Assembly (NCBI RefSeq): GCF_042677945.1
Contig: NZ_JBHUDN010000006.1
DNA: 64,000 nt
Source: Haloplanus litoreus
GTDB taxonomy: Archaea; Halobacteriota; Halobacteria; Halobacteriales; Haloferacaceae
Direction: 5' to 3' (one strand)
Notes under the pieces: generated by a model
The model's database searches: none
The model's input: the letters and a program-made list of their open reading frames with translations, nothing else
Told to the model about the DNA's origin: nothing
Shown here: positions 1-8,283 of the stretch, one piece after another
How the letters are laid out: each line of letters begins with the position of its first letter
Numbering within the stretch: the first letter of the stretch is position 1
Position numbers and translations under genes: made by a program

Positions 1-66
1 GTGGCACTCGTCGTCGCGGCGGTGTACTACGCCCGGACCGTCCGGCTGGAGGTGCCGACGTCGTGA
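1..66 (+). CDS. C-terminal end of an unidentified protein, probably membrane-bound (5' truncated)
   Basis: The first 22 codons form an open frame that enters from outside the window and ends at TGA (64-66). The 21 visible residues are hydrophobic at first (VALVVAAVYYA) and then end in a short basic and polar tail, as in the last membrane segment of an integral membrane protein. The stop overlaps the GTG start of the following regulator by four bases, so the two are probably co-transcribed. Too little is present to name a family. Confidence 0.6.
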   Translation: MALVVAAVYYARTVRLEVPTS

Positions 67-578
67 CGGCCCAGCGTGAGCGTATCCGCCAGCACGTCGC
101 CGCCAACCCCGGCGTCCACTTCAACGAACTCGCGCGCGAACTCGACCTCGCGACGGGACAGGTCCAGTACCACCTGAAGAGACTCCGGCGGGCGAACGAC
201 GTCGTCTCCGAATCGCTGTACGGCCGCACGCACTACTACACGCCCGAGTACGACGCCACGGAGCGCGGAGCCATCGCCGTCCTGCGCCGCGAGACGGCTC
301 GGGACGCGTTGTTGTATCTGATCAGCGAGGGACCGAGTCCGCCGTCGACGGTGGCGGCGGATCTGGATATCGCCCGGAGCACGCTGGAGTGGCACCTCGA
401 TCACCTGCTCGAACAGGACCTCGTCGAGAAGCGCCGCGACGCGCGCGACCGGGTGACCCTCGCGCTCTCGCGGCCCGAGACGACTGCTCGACTGCTTCGG
501 GACATCGAGCCGTCCCTCCCGGAACGGCTCGTGGATCGGTTCACACGCCTGATCGACGGCCTCGTCTCGGAGGAGTAA
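63..578 (+). CDS. Winged helix-turn-helix transcriptional regulator with two HTH repeats
   Basis: This is a 171-residue cytoplasmic DNA-binding protein. Residues 1-70 form a winged helix (IRQHVAANPGVHFNELAREL, then VQYHLKRLRR), and residues 80-130 form a second one (LLYLISEGPSPPSTVAADL, then STLEWHLDHL). Such tandem winged-helix proteins are common haloarchaeal regulators. The GTG start at 63 is chosen because it overlaps the preceding stop, and no better ATG lies nearby. The gene precedes, in the same direction, the DyP-like and P19-like lipoprotein genes, so it may regulate them or the upstream membrane protein. The ligand is unknown. Confidence 0.8.
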   Translation: MTAQRERIRQHVAANPGVHFNELARELDLATGQVQYHLKRLRRANDVVSESLYGRTHYYTPEYDATERGAIAVLRRETARDALLYLISEGPSPPSTVAADLDIARSTLEWHLDHLLEQDLVEKRRDARDRVTLALSRPETTARLLRDIEPSLPERLVDRFTRLIDGLVSEE

Positions 579-637
579 GCCTTCGAGAGCCGAACCATAA
601 CCCGCTTGGCGACGAGGCCCCAAGCTCCCGTCGATAG

Positions 638-1927
638 ATGTCCTTCGATGGCGACCGCTCGCGGCGCGACGTACTCAAGGCGGCCGTCGCCCTCGGCGGT
701 GCGAGCGCGCTGACCGCCTGTCTCGACCGCACGGCCGACGAGCCAGTGCCGACCGGCGACCCCGCGGCCAAACCGGCACGCCAGCACGCCTGGCGGGAGT
801 ACGTCCGTCACGACGAGCACGGGAACTCCCAGCTCCCCGCCCACCAGATCCTCCTCTACGTCGACTTTGCGGGCGACGGCCCGCCGGCGGACGACGACCG
901 AGCGGCGCTCGCCGCGACGCTCGACGCCCTCGACCGCGCCTACGCGTGGCGTCACGAGGGCCTGCTTCACTCCGTCGCCTACTCGCCGGCGTACTTCGGC
1001 CGGTTCGACGAGTCGCTCCCGGACGGGATCGACCTCCCCGAACCGCGGGCGCTCTCGCCGTTCGAATCGCCCGCTTTCGACAGACAGGACGCGGTGCTCC
1101 ACCTGGCGAGCGACCGCGCGGACGTCGTGCTGGAGGCAGACCGGGCGCTCCGTGGGGAACGGGACGCGGCGAACGGCGTGTCGGTGCCGCCGCTCACCGA
1201 CGTGGCGACGGTCGACTCCCGGCGGACGGGCTTCGTCGGCGCGGGCCTGCCCGCCGACCACCAGGACGCGGCGGGGATTCCGGCGTCGAAGCCGGTCCCG
1301 GAGGCGTCGCCGCTGTTCATGGGGTTCAAGGCTGGCTTCCGTGGCAATCAGGCCACCGAGTCCTACGTCACCATCGAGTCTGGGCCGTTCGCCGGCGGGA
1401 CGACGAAAGTGATCGCCAACCTCCGCCAGCGGCTGGCCGACTGGTACGAGGAGCAGTCTCACGAGGAGCGCGTGATGGAGATGTTCAGCCCCGGTCACGC
1501 CGCGGAGGACCTCGTGGAAGGCGTCGGGAGCAACCTCGGTTCGGACAGCGGGATCGATCGCTTCGTTGACGACGTCGCCGCCGACGCCCGGGAGTCCGGG
1601 CGGGTCGGCCACGCGCAGAAAGCCGCGCGGGCGAACCGCGACGCGGAGGGTAACGTCCGACTCCTCCGTCGGCACTTCGAGTCGACCGACGACATCGGCT
1701 CGGAGCAGCCGGTCGCAAGCCTGCATTTCCCGTCGCTCCAGCGCAACGTCTCGGAGTTCGAGGCCGTCCGCCGGGCCATGAACGGCACCGACGTGACGGA
1801 GCTGACGCCGGCGGTGCGCCAGCGGGTCAACAACGGCATTCTGGAGTACATCTTCGTGCGCCGGCGGGGCAACTTCCTCGTGCCGCCGCGTCGACACCGG
1901 GCGCTCCCGACGCCGCAGCCGGCGTGA
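638..1927 (+). CDS. Tat-exported lipoprotein with a DyP-type peroxidase-like fold, distal Asp replaced
   Basis: The 429-residue protein starts with a Tat motif (SRRDVLKAA) and a lipobox ending at Cys28, so it should be anchored outside the membrane. The C-terminal half follows the dye-decolorizing peroxidase pattern: GFKAG at 229-233, a candidate proximal heme ligand His325 in VGHAQKAARAN, RLLRR at 341-345, and a closing GNFLVPP at 411-417. In active DyP enzymes the first motif is GFKDG or GxxDG; here the Asp is Ala232, so normal peroxidase chemistry is doubtful. The next gene is a P19-like metal-binding lipoprotein, which recalls bacterial iron uptake systems that use a DyP protein (EfeB) or P19. 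The haloarchaeal family may be DUF7405. Heme binding is inferred. Confidence 0.7.
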   Translation: MSFDGDRSRRDVLKAAVALGGASALTACLDRTADEPVPTGDPAAKPARQHAWREYVRHDEHGNSQLPAHQILLYVDFAGDGPPADDDRAALAATLDALDRAYAWRHEGLLHSVAYSPAYFGRFDESLPDGIDLPEPRALSPFESPAFDRQDAVLHLASDRADVVLEADRALRGERDAANGVSVPPLTDVATVDSRRTGFVGAGLPADHQDAAGIPASKPVPEASPLFMGFKAGFRGNQATESYVTIESGPFAGGTTKVIANLRQRLADWYEEQSHEERVMEMFSPGHAAEDLVEGVGSNLGSDSGIDRFVDDVAADARESGRVGHAQKAARANRDAEGNVRLLRRHFESTDDIGSEQPVASLHFPSLQRNVSEFEAVRRAMNGTDVTELTPAVRQRVNNGILEYIFVRRRGNFLVPPRRHRALPTPQPA

Positions 1928-1988
1928 GCGGGTGGGCGTTCGACGGATGGACCAGAACCGGTTTTCCCGCCCGACACCGAGCGTGGGT

Positions 1989-3065
1989 ATGAAGCGCCGC
2001 GACCTGCTCCGGACCGGCCTGTCCCTGTCCGGTTCGCTGACGCTGGCCGGGTGTTCGAGTCTGGTCGAGACGCGGGCGGCGGGAGTGCCACCCGTCCCGG
2101 AGAACCGCCCCGACGCCATCTACTTCCCGAGTCACGTCGAGGGCATGGCGATGTCCGGCACGGCGACGAGTGGCGACTTCGCGATGGGGCTGATGTACAG
2201 CTACCCCCACCGATTCTGGAACGTCAACGGGGAGACCGTCTCGCTGACCGAAATCGACGCCGACGACGCGGTCCACCTGATGGCGAGCGTCTGGGATCCC
2301 GAGACGGAGACGATCCTGCCCGACACCGGGTTGTCCGCGGAGATCTATCGCGACGGCTCGCTCGTCTCTCAGGAGGCCATCTACCCCATGCTCTCTCAGC
2401 CGATGGGCTTTCACTACGGCGCGAACTTCGCGCTGGACGGCGAGGGGACCTACGAGGTGCGGCTGAGCGCCGGAGCGGTCTCCACCCGGTTGACGGGAGC
2501 CTTCGAGGGTCGCTTCGCCGACCCGACGACCGTCGAGATTCCCTTCGAGTACAGCGAGGCGGCGAAAGAGGAGATCGCGTTCCGCACCCTCGACGAGAAG
2601 GTCGCCACCCCGGGCGCGGTCGATCCGATGTCGATGGAGATGCTGCCCACGTCGTTCGCGCCCGCCGAATCGGACCTGCCGGGACGAGTCCTCGGCTCGG
2701 AAACCAGCAACGACGCCCGCCTGGTCGTGACCGCCCTGGAGTCCCCGCCGGCGGGCATCGACGCCGACGGAACCTACCTCGCCGTCTCGGCGCGCACCCG
2801 GTACAATCGGATGGTGATCCCGGCGATGGGGCTGTCGGGACACCTCGCCCGCGACGGCGGGACGGTGTACGACGGCACGTTCGAGCGGACGCTCGACCGT
2901 GATCTCGGCTATCACTACGGCGCCGTCGTCGACGACGTGGTGCCGGGCGACGAACTCACCCTCTCGGTGGACGTCCAGCCCCAGACGGCCCGACACGAGG
3001 GGTACGAGACGGCGTTCGGCGGCCTCATGGGCGGCATGCCCGACGTGACGGTCGAGGTTCCCTGA
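1989..3065 (+). CDS. Tat lipoprotein with tandem P19/Tp34-like metal-binding domains
   Basis: The 358-residue protein starts at ATG 1989 (MKRRDLLRTG), with a Tat motif and lipobox Cys22; upstream in-frame starts would bury this signal. Residues 48-185 resemble the P19/Tp34 periplasmic iron and copper binding proteins: HVEGMAM at 49-55, then YPMLSQPMGFHYGANF at 132-147, close to the MPMVASDGPHYGANI segment of Campylobacter P19. A second, shorter copy ends in YHYGAVV (309-313). The Met and His residues are likely metal ligands. It lies 61 bases after the DyP-like gene. The pair suggests extracytoplasmic iron or copper handling; no P19-partner permease (FtrC or FetM) is visible here. The family may correspond to DUF7350. 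Confidence 0.7.
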   Translation: MKRRDLLRTGLSLSGSLTLAGCSSLVETRAAGVPPVPENRPDAIYFPSHVEGMAMSGTATSGDFAMGLMYSYPHRFWNVNGETVSLTEIDADDAVHLMASVWDPETETILPDTGLSAEIYRDGSLVSQEAIYPMLSQPMGFHYGANFALDGEGTYEVRLSAGAVSTRLTGAFEGRFADPTTVEIPFEYSEAAKEEIAFRTLDEKVATPGAVDPMSMEMLPTSFAPAESDLPGRVLGSETSNDARLVVTALESPPAGIDADGTYLAVSARTRYNRMVIPAMGLSGHLARDGGTVYDGTFERTLDRDLGYHYGAVVDDVVPGDELTLSVDVQPQTARHEGYETAFGGLMGGMPDVTVEVP

Positions 3066-3126
3066 TCGGGGGACGACCGCCCGGAGAACGACAAGGGATT
3101 TATTGATCGCCTGCGTTACTTCGCCC

Positions 3127-4071
3127 ATGGCAGGCCCTCTCACCGATGTCCTCGCGTGGGTCGTCGTCGGTCTCTTCCTGACGGGCGCTCTCCTCCGCCG
3201 CGGGGAGCGGTCCGGTGCCCGAGCGACGACCGTCGCCGCGTGGGTCGTCTTCGCCGCCTTCTGGGCCGCGCTCGTCCCGCACTTTGCGTTCGAGCAGAAG
3301 AGCTTCGTCGAGGGCTTTCTCTCACTCGCCGCCGTCCCCGCGTCGCTGTACGTGGGGTGGCTCCTCTACGACGGCCGCGACTCGCTGTTCGTCCTCTCGC
3401 GAGCCATCGCCGTCATGGGCGTCGTCTACCTCCCCTTCGAGACGATTCCGGCGCTCACGATCGGTGGCCTCGCGCTTCCGTCCCCGCGGCACGTTCTCAT
3501 TTCCCATACGACCGCACAGACCGAGTGGGCGATGGAGTTGCTCGGCTACACGCCGACACTCGTCGAGGGCGATCAGGGCTATCTCAACACGTTCAAATTC
3601 GTCACCGACGGCGGACACGTCATCCTGTTCTCGATCATCCTCGCCTGTACGGGACTGGGAAGCACCGCCATCTTCGTCGGCCTGATCTCGGCCGTCGACG
3701 CGCCACTCGGCCGAAAGCTCCGGGCGCTCGCCATCGCCGTGCCGATCATCTACGTCCTCAACATCGCACGGACGACGTTCATCGGCCTGATGTTCGGCAA
3801 ACAGTATATGCAGTGGTTCGTCGACGAGGTGCTCTTTCTCTTCGGCGGGACCGATCCGTACAAGGTCTCCTTCTACCTCTCGGATCGCGTCATCAGCCAG
3901 GTGCTCGCCGTCGTCGCCCTCGTCGGGGTCACCTACCTCGTGGTGCGGGAACTGCCCGAACTCCTGACCATCGTCGAGGACGTGCTCTACGTGATCACTC
4001 GCGAGGAGTACGACCTCCGGGAGGCGCTCGATCTCCCCGATTCGGGCGAGGTCGGTCCGGGCGCCGACTAG
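3127..4071 (+). CDS. artA: Archaeosortase A
   Basis: This 314-residue polytopic membrane transpeptidase removes the PGF-CTERM tail of surface proteins and attaches them to a lipid anchor. About eight hydrophobic segments are visible. The catalytic residues fit the ArtA family: Cys174 in ILACTGLGS, Arg215 in LNIARTTFIG, and Arg254 in LSDRVIS, each one residue away from C173, R214 and R253 of Haloferax volcanii ArtA. The ATG at 3127 is preceded by an AT-rich box (GATTTATTG) and gives a hydrophobic N terminus. No PGF-CTERM substrate gene was recognised in this window, so its targets are elsewhere. The tail (residues 285-314) is acidic and cytoplasmic. Confidence 0.93.
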   Translation: MAGPLTDVLAWVVVGLFLTGALLRRGERSGARATTVAAWVVFAAFWAALVPHFAFEQKSFVEGFLSLAAVPASLYVGWLLYDGRDSLFVLSRAIAVMGVVYLPFETIPALTIGGLALPSPRHVLISHTTAQTEWAMELLGYTPTLVEGDQGYLNTFKFVTDGGHVILFSIILACTGLGSTAIFVGLISAVDAPLGRKLRALAIAVPIIYVLNIARTTFIGLMFGKQYMQWFVDEVLFLFGGTDPYKVSFYLSDRVISQVLAVVALVGVTYLVVRELPELLTIVEDVLYVITREEYDLREALDLPDSGEVGPGAD

Positions 4072-4410
4072 GGACGCCGCACCGATCGATCACAACGTCC
4101 GCGGCGGTCCGGTTCGGTTCGGGATGTGAAAGCGGGAGGACAGCCACAATGCTTTCGTGGGCAGGGTGACCGTTCCTGATCGTAGAGGCATGTCGCACCG
4201 GCGGGCGTCACCCACCACAGAGCCTGCCGACTCCGGCCGCCTCCCCACGTGACTGGAATCGGTGGATATATTTAAGTTTTCGCGCCTTTTTCGGGGTCTG
4301 AAGTTCGGGTAGTTACGTAACGTCCATTATAATTTCGCAAGCGTCGAATACAGTCCCGGATTCCGGCGATATCGACTGTCGGACGGTATCGTGGGTCGGC
4401 CCGTCACGGC
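4072..4410. other. Gene-free interval with an orphan TATA-like promoter
   Basis: This 339-base stretch lies between the convergent artA and dph5 genes. No convincing ORF is present. The left part is GC-rich; the middle is AT-rich, with TATATTTAA at 4267-4275 followed by a T5 run at 4287-4291 and a second AT-rich patch near 4320-4335. Neither flanking gene starts here, so the TATA-like element has no known target. It could drive a small RNA running into the 3' end of dph5 on the opposite strand. Confidence 0.5.
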
Positions 4411-5205
4411 TCACCGTTCGGGGAGCAGGTCGGCCGGCGCGCCCGCGAGCGTTCGGAGCGCGTCGGCCTCGACGTGGTGGACGTCACCCGGTAAGACCAG
4501 GAGGTGGAGCGGATCACCGAAGTCCCGGTCGGCGAGCGCCGAGAGTCGGTCGGCGACGACGACGGGGTCGGGACTGCCCGCGCGCGCCACGGCGACGCCG
4601 AGACGGGCGGGCCACTCCTCGGCGAGCAACTCGGCCGCCACGTCGGCGGTCATGAACGTCTCGCCGGCGTCGGCTCCCCGGCCGTCGTCGACCTTGATGT
4701 CGAGGTAGACGAGCGTGTGGAGGCCGCGCTCCCGGTTGGCTTCGACGGAGTCGACGACGGATGCGGGCACGCCGTCGCCCCCGTGAGCGCGTGGGAACGG
4801 GAGGGTGACGGCCTTTCCGAAGCGGTAGTTCTGGAGGCCGGTGAGACCGCTGGCGGCGGATTGGGCGGTGACACCATGGACGACGCGGGTGTCGATCCCG
4901 CGGTCGATAGCACGCAGACGGAGGTCGACGTGGGTCGTCGAGATCATGGCGTCCCCGGCGGTCAGGAAGACGGCGTCGCGCGACTCGGCGGCGTCGAGGA
5001 TGGGCGCGGGGTTCCGCTCGACGCCCGCGCGGTCCCGTACCTCGATGTCCACGCCGTGGTGGGCCTCGAGCGCCTCGACGCTGGTGCCGACGAGGCGACT
5101 GGTGTAGAACTCGGCGAACGCGCAGTCGGCCGAACGGAGGGCGTCGCGTCCCTCGACCGTGATCGATCGCTCGTCGTAGAGTCCGAGGCCGACGAAGGTG
5201 AGCAT
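4411..5205 (-). CDS. dph5: Diphthine synthase
   Basis: The 264-residue S-adenosylmethionine-dependent methyltransferase trimethylates the 3-amino-3-carboxypropyl histidine of elongation factor 2 during diphthamide formation. It has the tetrapyrrole-methylase fold: MLTFVGLGLYDERSITVEG at the N terminus, a SAM-binding FLTAGDAMISTTH near residues 80-92, VVHGVTAQSAASGLTGLQNYRFGKAVTLPFP in the middle (split here by family motifs HGVTAQSAA and YRFGKAVTLP), and LLVLPGDVHHVEAD near the C terminus. Its length matches archaeal DphB. The 32 bases after the next zinc-ribbon gene leave room for co-transcription with it. Confidence 0.95.
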   Translation of the reverse strand: MLTFVGLGLYDERSITVEGRDALRSADCAFAEFYTSRLVGTSVEALEAHHGVDIEVRDRAGVERNPAPILDAAESRDAVFLTAGDAMISTTHVDLRLRAIDRGIDTRVVHGVTAQSAASGLTGLQNYRFGKAVTLPFPRAHGGDGVPASVVDSVEANRERGLHTLVYLDIKVDDGRGADAGETFMTADVAAELLAEEWPARLGVAVARAGSPDPVVVADRLSALADRDFGDPLHLLVLPGDVHHVEADALRTLAGAPADLLPER

Positions 5206-5237
5206 ACGGGCCGTGGGACGCCGGGAGGGTTAAACGA

Positions 5238-5393
5238 TTAGGTGCGTCTCGCACGTGCCTGTCGCACGTCCGCGCCGTCGCGGACCAGATCCTCACAGTT
5301 CGGACAGACACGCGGTTCGGTCATGCCAGTCGGGGCGAACACCCGGACGTAGTCGTCCGTGACGAAGGAGCCACAGTTCTGACAGCTCGGCAT
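5238..5393 (-). CDS. Small zinc-ribbon protein (DUF7563-like)
   Basis: This is a 51-residue protein with two CxxC pairs: CQNC at 4-7 and CPNC at 30-33. The spacing is that of a treble-clef or rubredoxin-type zinc ribbon. Between them lies FVTDDYVRVFAPTG, which is well conserved in a haloarchaeal family that I believe is DUF7563. The ATG at 5391-5393 (minus strand) is chosen because it starts just before the first CxxC; the longer upstream frame opposite the UspA gene is a shadow. The gene is 32 bases upstream of dph5 on the same strand. The function is unknown; zinc ribbons of this size often act in nucleic-acid or protein contacts. Confidence 0.75.
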   Translation of the reverse strand: MPSCQNCGSFVTDDYVRVFAPTGMTEPRVCPNCEDLVRDGADVRQARARRT

Positions 5394-5501
5394 ACGTTCG
5401 CATGAGTGACGGGAACCATCATGTACGTTACGGCCACTCACACTCGGAGAGACGGCGGCGGGCCGCCGCCATTCAAGTGACCCCGGAGCCAACGACCGAT
5501 C

Positions 5502-5936
5502 ATGTACGACGCGATACTCGTCCCGACGGACGGGAGCGAGGGAGTCGATCGGACGCTCGACCACGCCATCGAGATGGCACGGAACCACGACGCGACGGTC
5601 CACGCGCTCTACGTCGTCGACCGACGGTTCGAACTCGCGGCCGACGAGGACCGCGACGACCTGGTCGCCCGCCTCACCGACCGGGGCGAGAACGCCGTCG
5701 CGGCCGTCGCCGAGCGAGCGGAAGACGCCGGGCTCGACGTCGTGACCGACGTGCGCGAGGGCATCCCCTACAAGACCATCCTCGACTACGCCGAGGAGGC
5801 GGACGTCGACGTCATCACGATGGGCACCCACGGCCGGACGGGGCGTGACCGCCTCGCGCACCTCGGGAGCGTCACCGACCGCGTCGTCGAGAACGCCACC
5901 GTACCGGTGTTCGTGATCAACATCGGTGACGACTGA
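5502..5936 (+). CDS. Universal stress protein (UspA family)
   Basis: The 144-residue cytoplasmic protein has the UspA alpha/beta fold: MYDAILVPTDGSEGVDR at the N terminus and the ATP-binding loop MGTHGRTGRDRLAHLGSVTDRVV near residues 107-130, where G2xG9xGS/T is the ATP-binding signature. IPYKTILDYAEEADVDVITMG is typical of haloarchaeal members. It is one of three Usp genes in the window (others at 11214 and 17542) and is closest to the one at 17542. The stop lies inside a 34-base tandem duplication shared with the end of the convergent malic enzyme gene. Confidence 0.93.
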   Translation: MYDAILVPTDGSEGVDRTLDHAIEMARNHDATVHALYVVDRRFELAADEDRDDLVARLTDRGENAVAAVAERAEDAGLDVVTDVREGIPYKTILDYAEEADVDVITMGTHGRTGRDRLAHLGSVTDRVVENATVPVFVINIGDD

Positions 5937-5992
5937 CCTAGCCGTCGCGCTCCTGTGCGGTGACGACTGACCTAGCCGTCGCGCTCCTGTGC
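5925..5992. repeat. Perfect 34-bp tandem duplication across convergent stop codons
   Basis: Bases 5925-5958 are repeated exactly at 5959-5992. The first copy contains the last codons and TGA stop (5934-5936) of the UspA gene. The second copy contains the stop of the malic enzyme gene (CTA at 5972-5974, read as TAG on the minus strand). Each copy has both stop signals, so the duplication is invisible in protein sequence. It looks like a recent slippage event. Confidence 0.95.
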
Positions 5993-8236
5993 GTCGACGA
6001 CGGCGACGCCCGCGAGGTTGACGATATCGTTCACTTCGTCGCCGCGCTGGAGGACGTGGACCGGCTTGTCCATCCCGACCAGCATCGGGCCGACGGCGTC
6101 GGCGCCGCCGAGTCGCTGGAGGAGTTTGTAGCCGATGTTGCCGGCCTCCAGGTTGGGGAAGATCAACACGTTCGCCGGCTCTTCTAGTTCCGCGAAGTCG
6201 TAGGTGCCCTCGAGGATATCCTCCATCACCGCGGTGTCGGCCTGCATCTCGCCGTCGACCGGGAAGTCGACCGCGGGGTCCTCGCGCAACAGGTCGGCGG
6301 CACGACGGGGCTTGCGCGTCCCCTGGTTGTCGACGCTCCCGAAGTTGGAGTACGAGAGGAAGGCCGCCCGCGGTTCGACGTTGAACCGGCGGGCCAGGTC
6401 GGCCGTGTGCCGGCCGATTTCGGCGAGTTCGGCCGATCCGGGGTCCTGATTCACCGTCGTGTCGGCGACGAAGACGACGCGATTCCGGAAGGCGAGCATG
6501 TAGACGCCGGCCGCGTAGTCGGCGTCCTCGGCCGTCCCGACGACCTGTAGCGGCGGGCGCAGGGCCGAGGGGTAGTGGTGGGTCAGTCCCGTCAGGAGGG
6601 CGTCGGCGTCGCCCGACTCCACCATCACGCTCCCGAAGTAGTCGGTGTCGGTGCGGACGAGATCCTCGGCCTCGACCCGGGTCAGGCCCTTGCGCTTGCG
6701 GGCGTCGTAAAGTTGGTCGGCGTACCGACCGAGGGCCTCGGCCTCGGCGGGGTCGACGATTTCGGGGTCGAAATCGAGACCGAGGTCGGCCATTCGACTC
6801 TCGATCGTCGTGCGGTCGCCGAGCAGGACGGGGTGGGCGATGCCCTCCTCGACCATCCGGGCGGCGGCGCGGATGGTCGTCGCGTTCGTCCCCTCCGCGA
6901 GGGCGACGCGCTTGGGGTCGGTCTTGGCCTTGTTCAGGATGATCCGCATCATCTCGCGGTCCTTTCCGAGGCGAGCTTCGAGGTCCTCTCGGTAGGTGTC
7001 CAGATCGAGGTCGACGCGGGCGACGCCGCTCTCGATAGCCGCCCGCGCGACGGCGGGGGCGACCTCGAACAGCACACGCGGATCGAGGGCCTTCGGGATG
7101 AGATACTCCGGGCCGTAGCGGAGCGGTTCGTCGCCGTAGGCTTTCGCCACCGCGTCGGGGACGTCCTCACGGGCGAGGGCGGCGAGGGCGCGGGCCGCGG
7201 CGACTTTCATGTCCTCGTTGATTTCGGTCGCGCGCACGTCGAGGGCGCCCCGGAACATGAAGGGAAAACAGAGGACGTTGTTGACCTGGTTCGGAAAGTC
7301 CGACCGGCCCGTGGCGGCGATGACGGTGTCGTCGCGCGCCTCGCGGGCCTCGTGGTATCCGATTTCGGGGTCGGGGTTCGCCATGGCGAAGACGACGGGA
7401 TCGCGGGCCATCGACCGCACCATCTCCCCGTCGACGAGGTTGCCCACGGCGAGGCCGACGAAGACGTCGACGCCGTCGATGGCGTCGGCCAAGTCGCCGG
7501 CCGGGACGTCGCGGGCGAACCGTGCTTTGTACGCGTTGACGTCGTCGGCCTCGGCGCGGTCGGTCGTGACGATACCCGACGAGTCGACCATCGTGACGTT
7601 CTCGCGGGGGACGCCGAGCGAGACGTAAAACTCCGCGGTTGCGATGGCGCTCGCGCCGGCACCGGCAAAGGCCACCTCCAGGTCCGCGAGGTCCTTGTCG
7701 ACGATGTCGACGGCATTGAGCAGGGCCGCCCCGGAGACGATGGCGGTGCCGTGCTGATCGTCGTGGTAGACGGGGATGTCCATCCGGTCGCGGAGTCGTT
7801 CCTCGATTTCGAAGCACTCGGGCGCTTTGATGTCCTCGACGTGGATGCCGCCGAAGGAGGGTTCGGTCAGCGACACCGCCTCGACGATGGCGTCGGGGTC
7901 GTCGGTGTCGAGTTCGAAGTCGAACACGTCGATGTCGGCGAAGCGCTTGAGCAGGACGCCCTTCCCCTCGATGACGGGCTTGGACGCCTGCGCGCCGATG
8001 TCGCCCAGGCCGAGGACGGCCGACCCGTTCGACACCATCCCCACGAGGTTACCCTTCGAGGTGTAAGTGTAGGCGTCGGTCGGATCGTCGGCGATGGCCC
8101 GACAGGGTGCGGCCACGCCGGGTGAGTACGCCAGACTCAGGTCGCGTTGCGTGCTGGTCGGTTTCGTCGTCTCGATGGCGACTTTCCCCGGCGGCTCCCG
8201 CCGGTGGTAGTCGAGAGCGTCTTCGTCGAGTCCCAT
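5972..8236 (-). CDS. maeB: NADP-dependent malic enzyme fused to a phosphotransacetylase-like domain
   Basis: The 754-residue protein decarboxylates malate to pyruvate. Residues 1-170 form the malic N-terminal domain (TSTQRDLSLAYSPGVAAPC, then YTSKGNLVGMVSNGSAVLGLGD), with the catalytic region YHDDQHGTAIV near 135-145. Residues 180-420 are the NAD(P)-binding domain (VAFAGAGASAIATAEFY). Residues 430-754 resemble phosphate acetyl/butyryltransferase (RVALAEGTNATTIRAA; YFGSVMVESGDADALLTGLTHHYP), which in MaeB-type enzymes is regulatory. The ATG at 8236 is chosen because MGLDEDALDYHRREPPGK matches the family start. The gene converges on the UspA gene. Confidence 0.95.
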   Translation of the reverse strand: MGLDEDALDYHRREPPGKVAIETTKPTSTQRDLSLAYSPGVAAPCRAIADDPTDAYTYTSKGNLVGMVSNGSAVLGLGDIGAQASKPVIEGKGVLLKRFADIDVFDFELDTDDPDAIVEAVSLTEPSFGGIHVEDIKAPECFEIEERLRDRMDIPVYHDDQHGTAIVSGAALLNAVDIVDKDLADLEVAFAGAGASAIATAEFYVSLGVPRENVTMVDSSGIVTTDRAEADDVNAYKARFARDVPAGDLADAIDGVDVFVGLAVGNLVDGEMVRSMARDPVVFAMANPDPEIGYHEAREARDDTVIAATGRSDFPNQVNNVLCFPFMFRGALDVRATEINEDMKVAAARALAALAREDVPDAVAKAYGDEPLRYGPEYLIPKALDPRVLFEVAPAVARAAIESGVARVDLDLDTYREDLEARLGKDREMMRIILNKAKTDPKRVALAEGTNATTIRAAARMVEEGIAHPVLLGDRTTIESRMADLGLDFDPEIVDPAEAEALGRYADQLYDARKRKGLTRVEAEDLVRTDTDYFGSVMVESGDADALLTGLTHHYPSALRPPLQVVGTAEDADYAAGVYMLAFRNRVVFVADTTVNQDPGSAELAEIGRHTADLARRFNVEPRAAFLSYSNFGSVDNQGTRKPRRAADLLREDPAVDFPVDGEMQADTAVMEDILEGTYDFAELEEPANVLIFPNLEAGNIGYKLLQRLGGADAVGPMLVGMDKPVHVLQRGDEVNDIVNLAGVAVVDAQERDG

Positions 8237-8283
8237 GTCGACGACTCGGGGCGTCGTGTGATAAAACGTGCCAGCCGCGGCGA

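Noticed and set aside
401..2119. A 572-codon minus-strand open frame
   Set aside because: It is antisense to the winged-helix regulator and the DyP-like gene, both of which show clear protein motifs.
6575..8125. A 516-codon plus-strand open frame
   Set aside because: It lies wholly inside the malic enzyme gene on the other strand; long antisense frames are expected in GC-rich haloarchaeal DNA and the product matches no known pattern.
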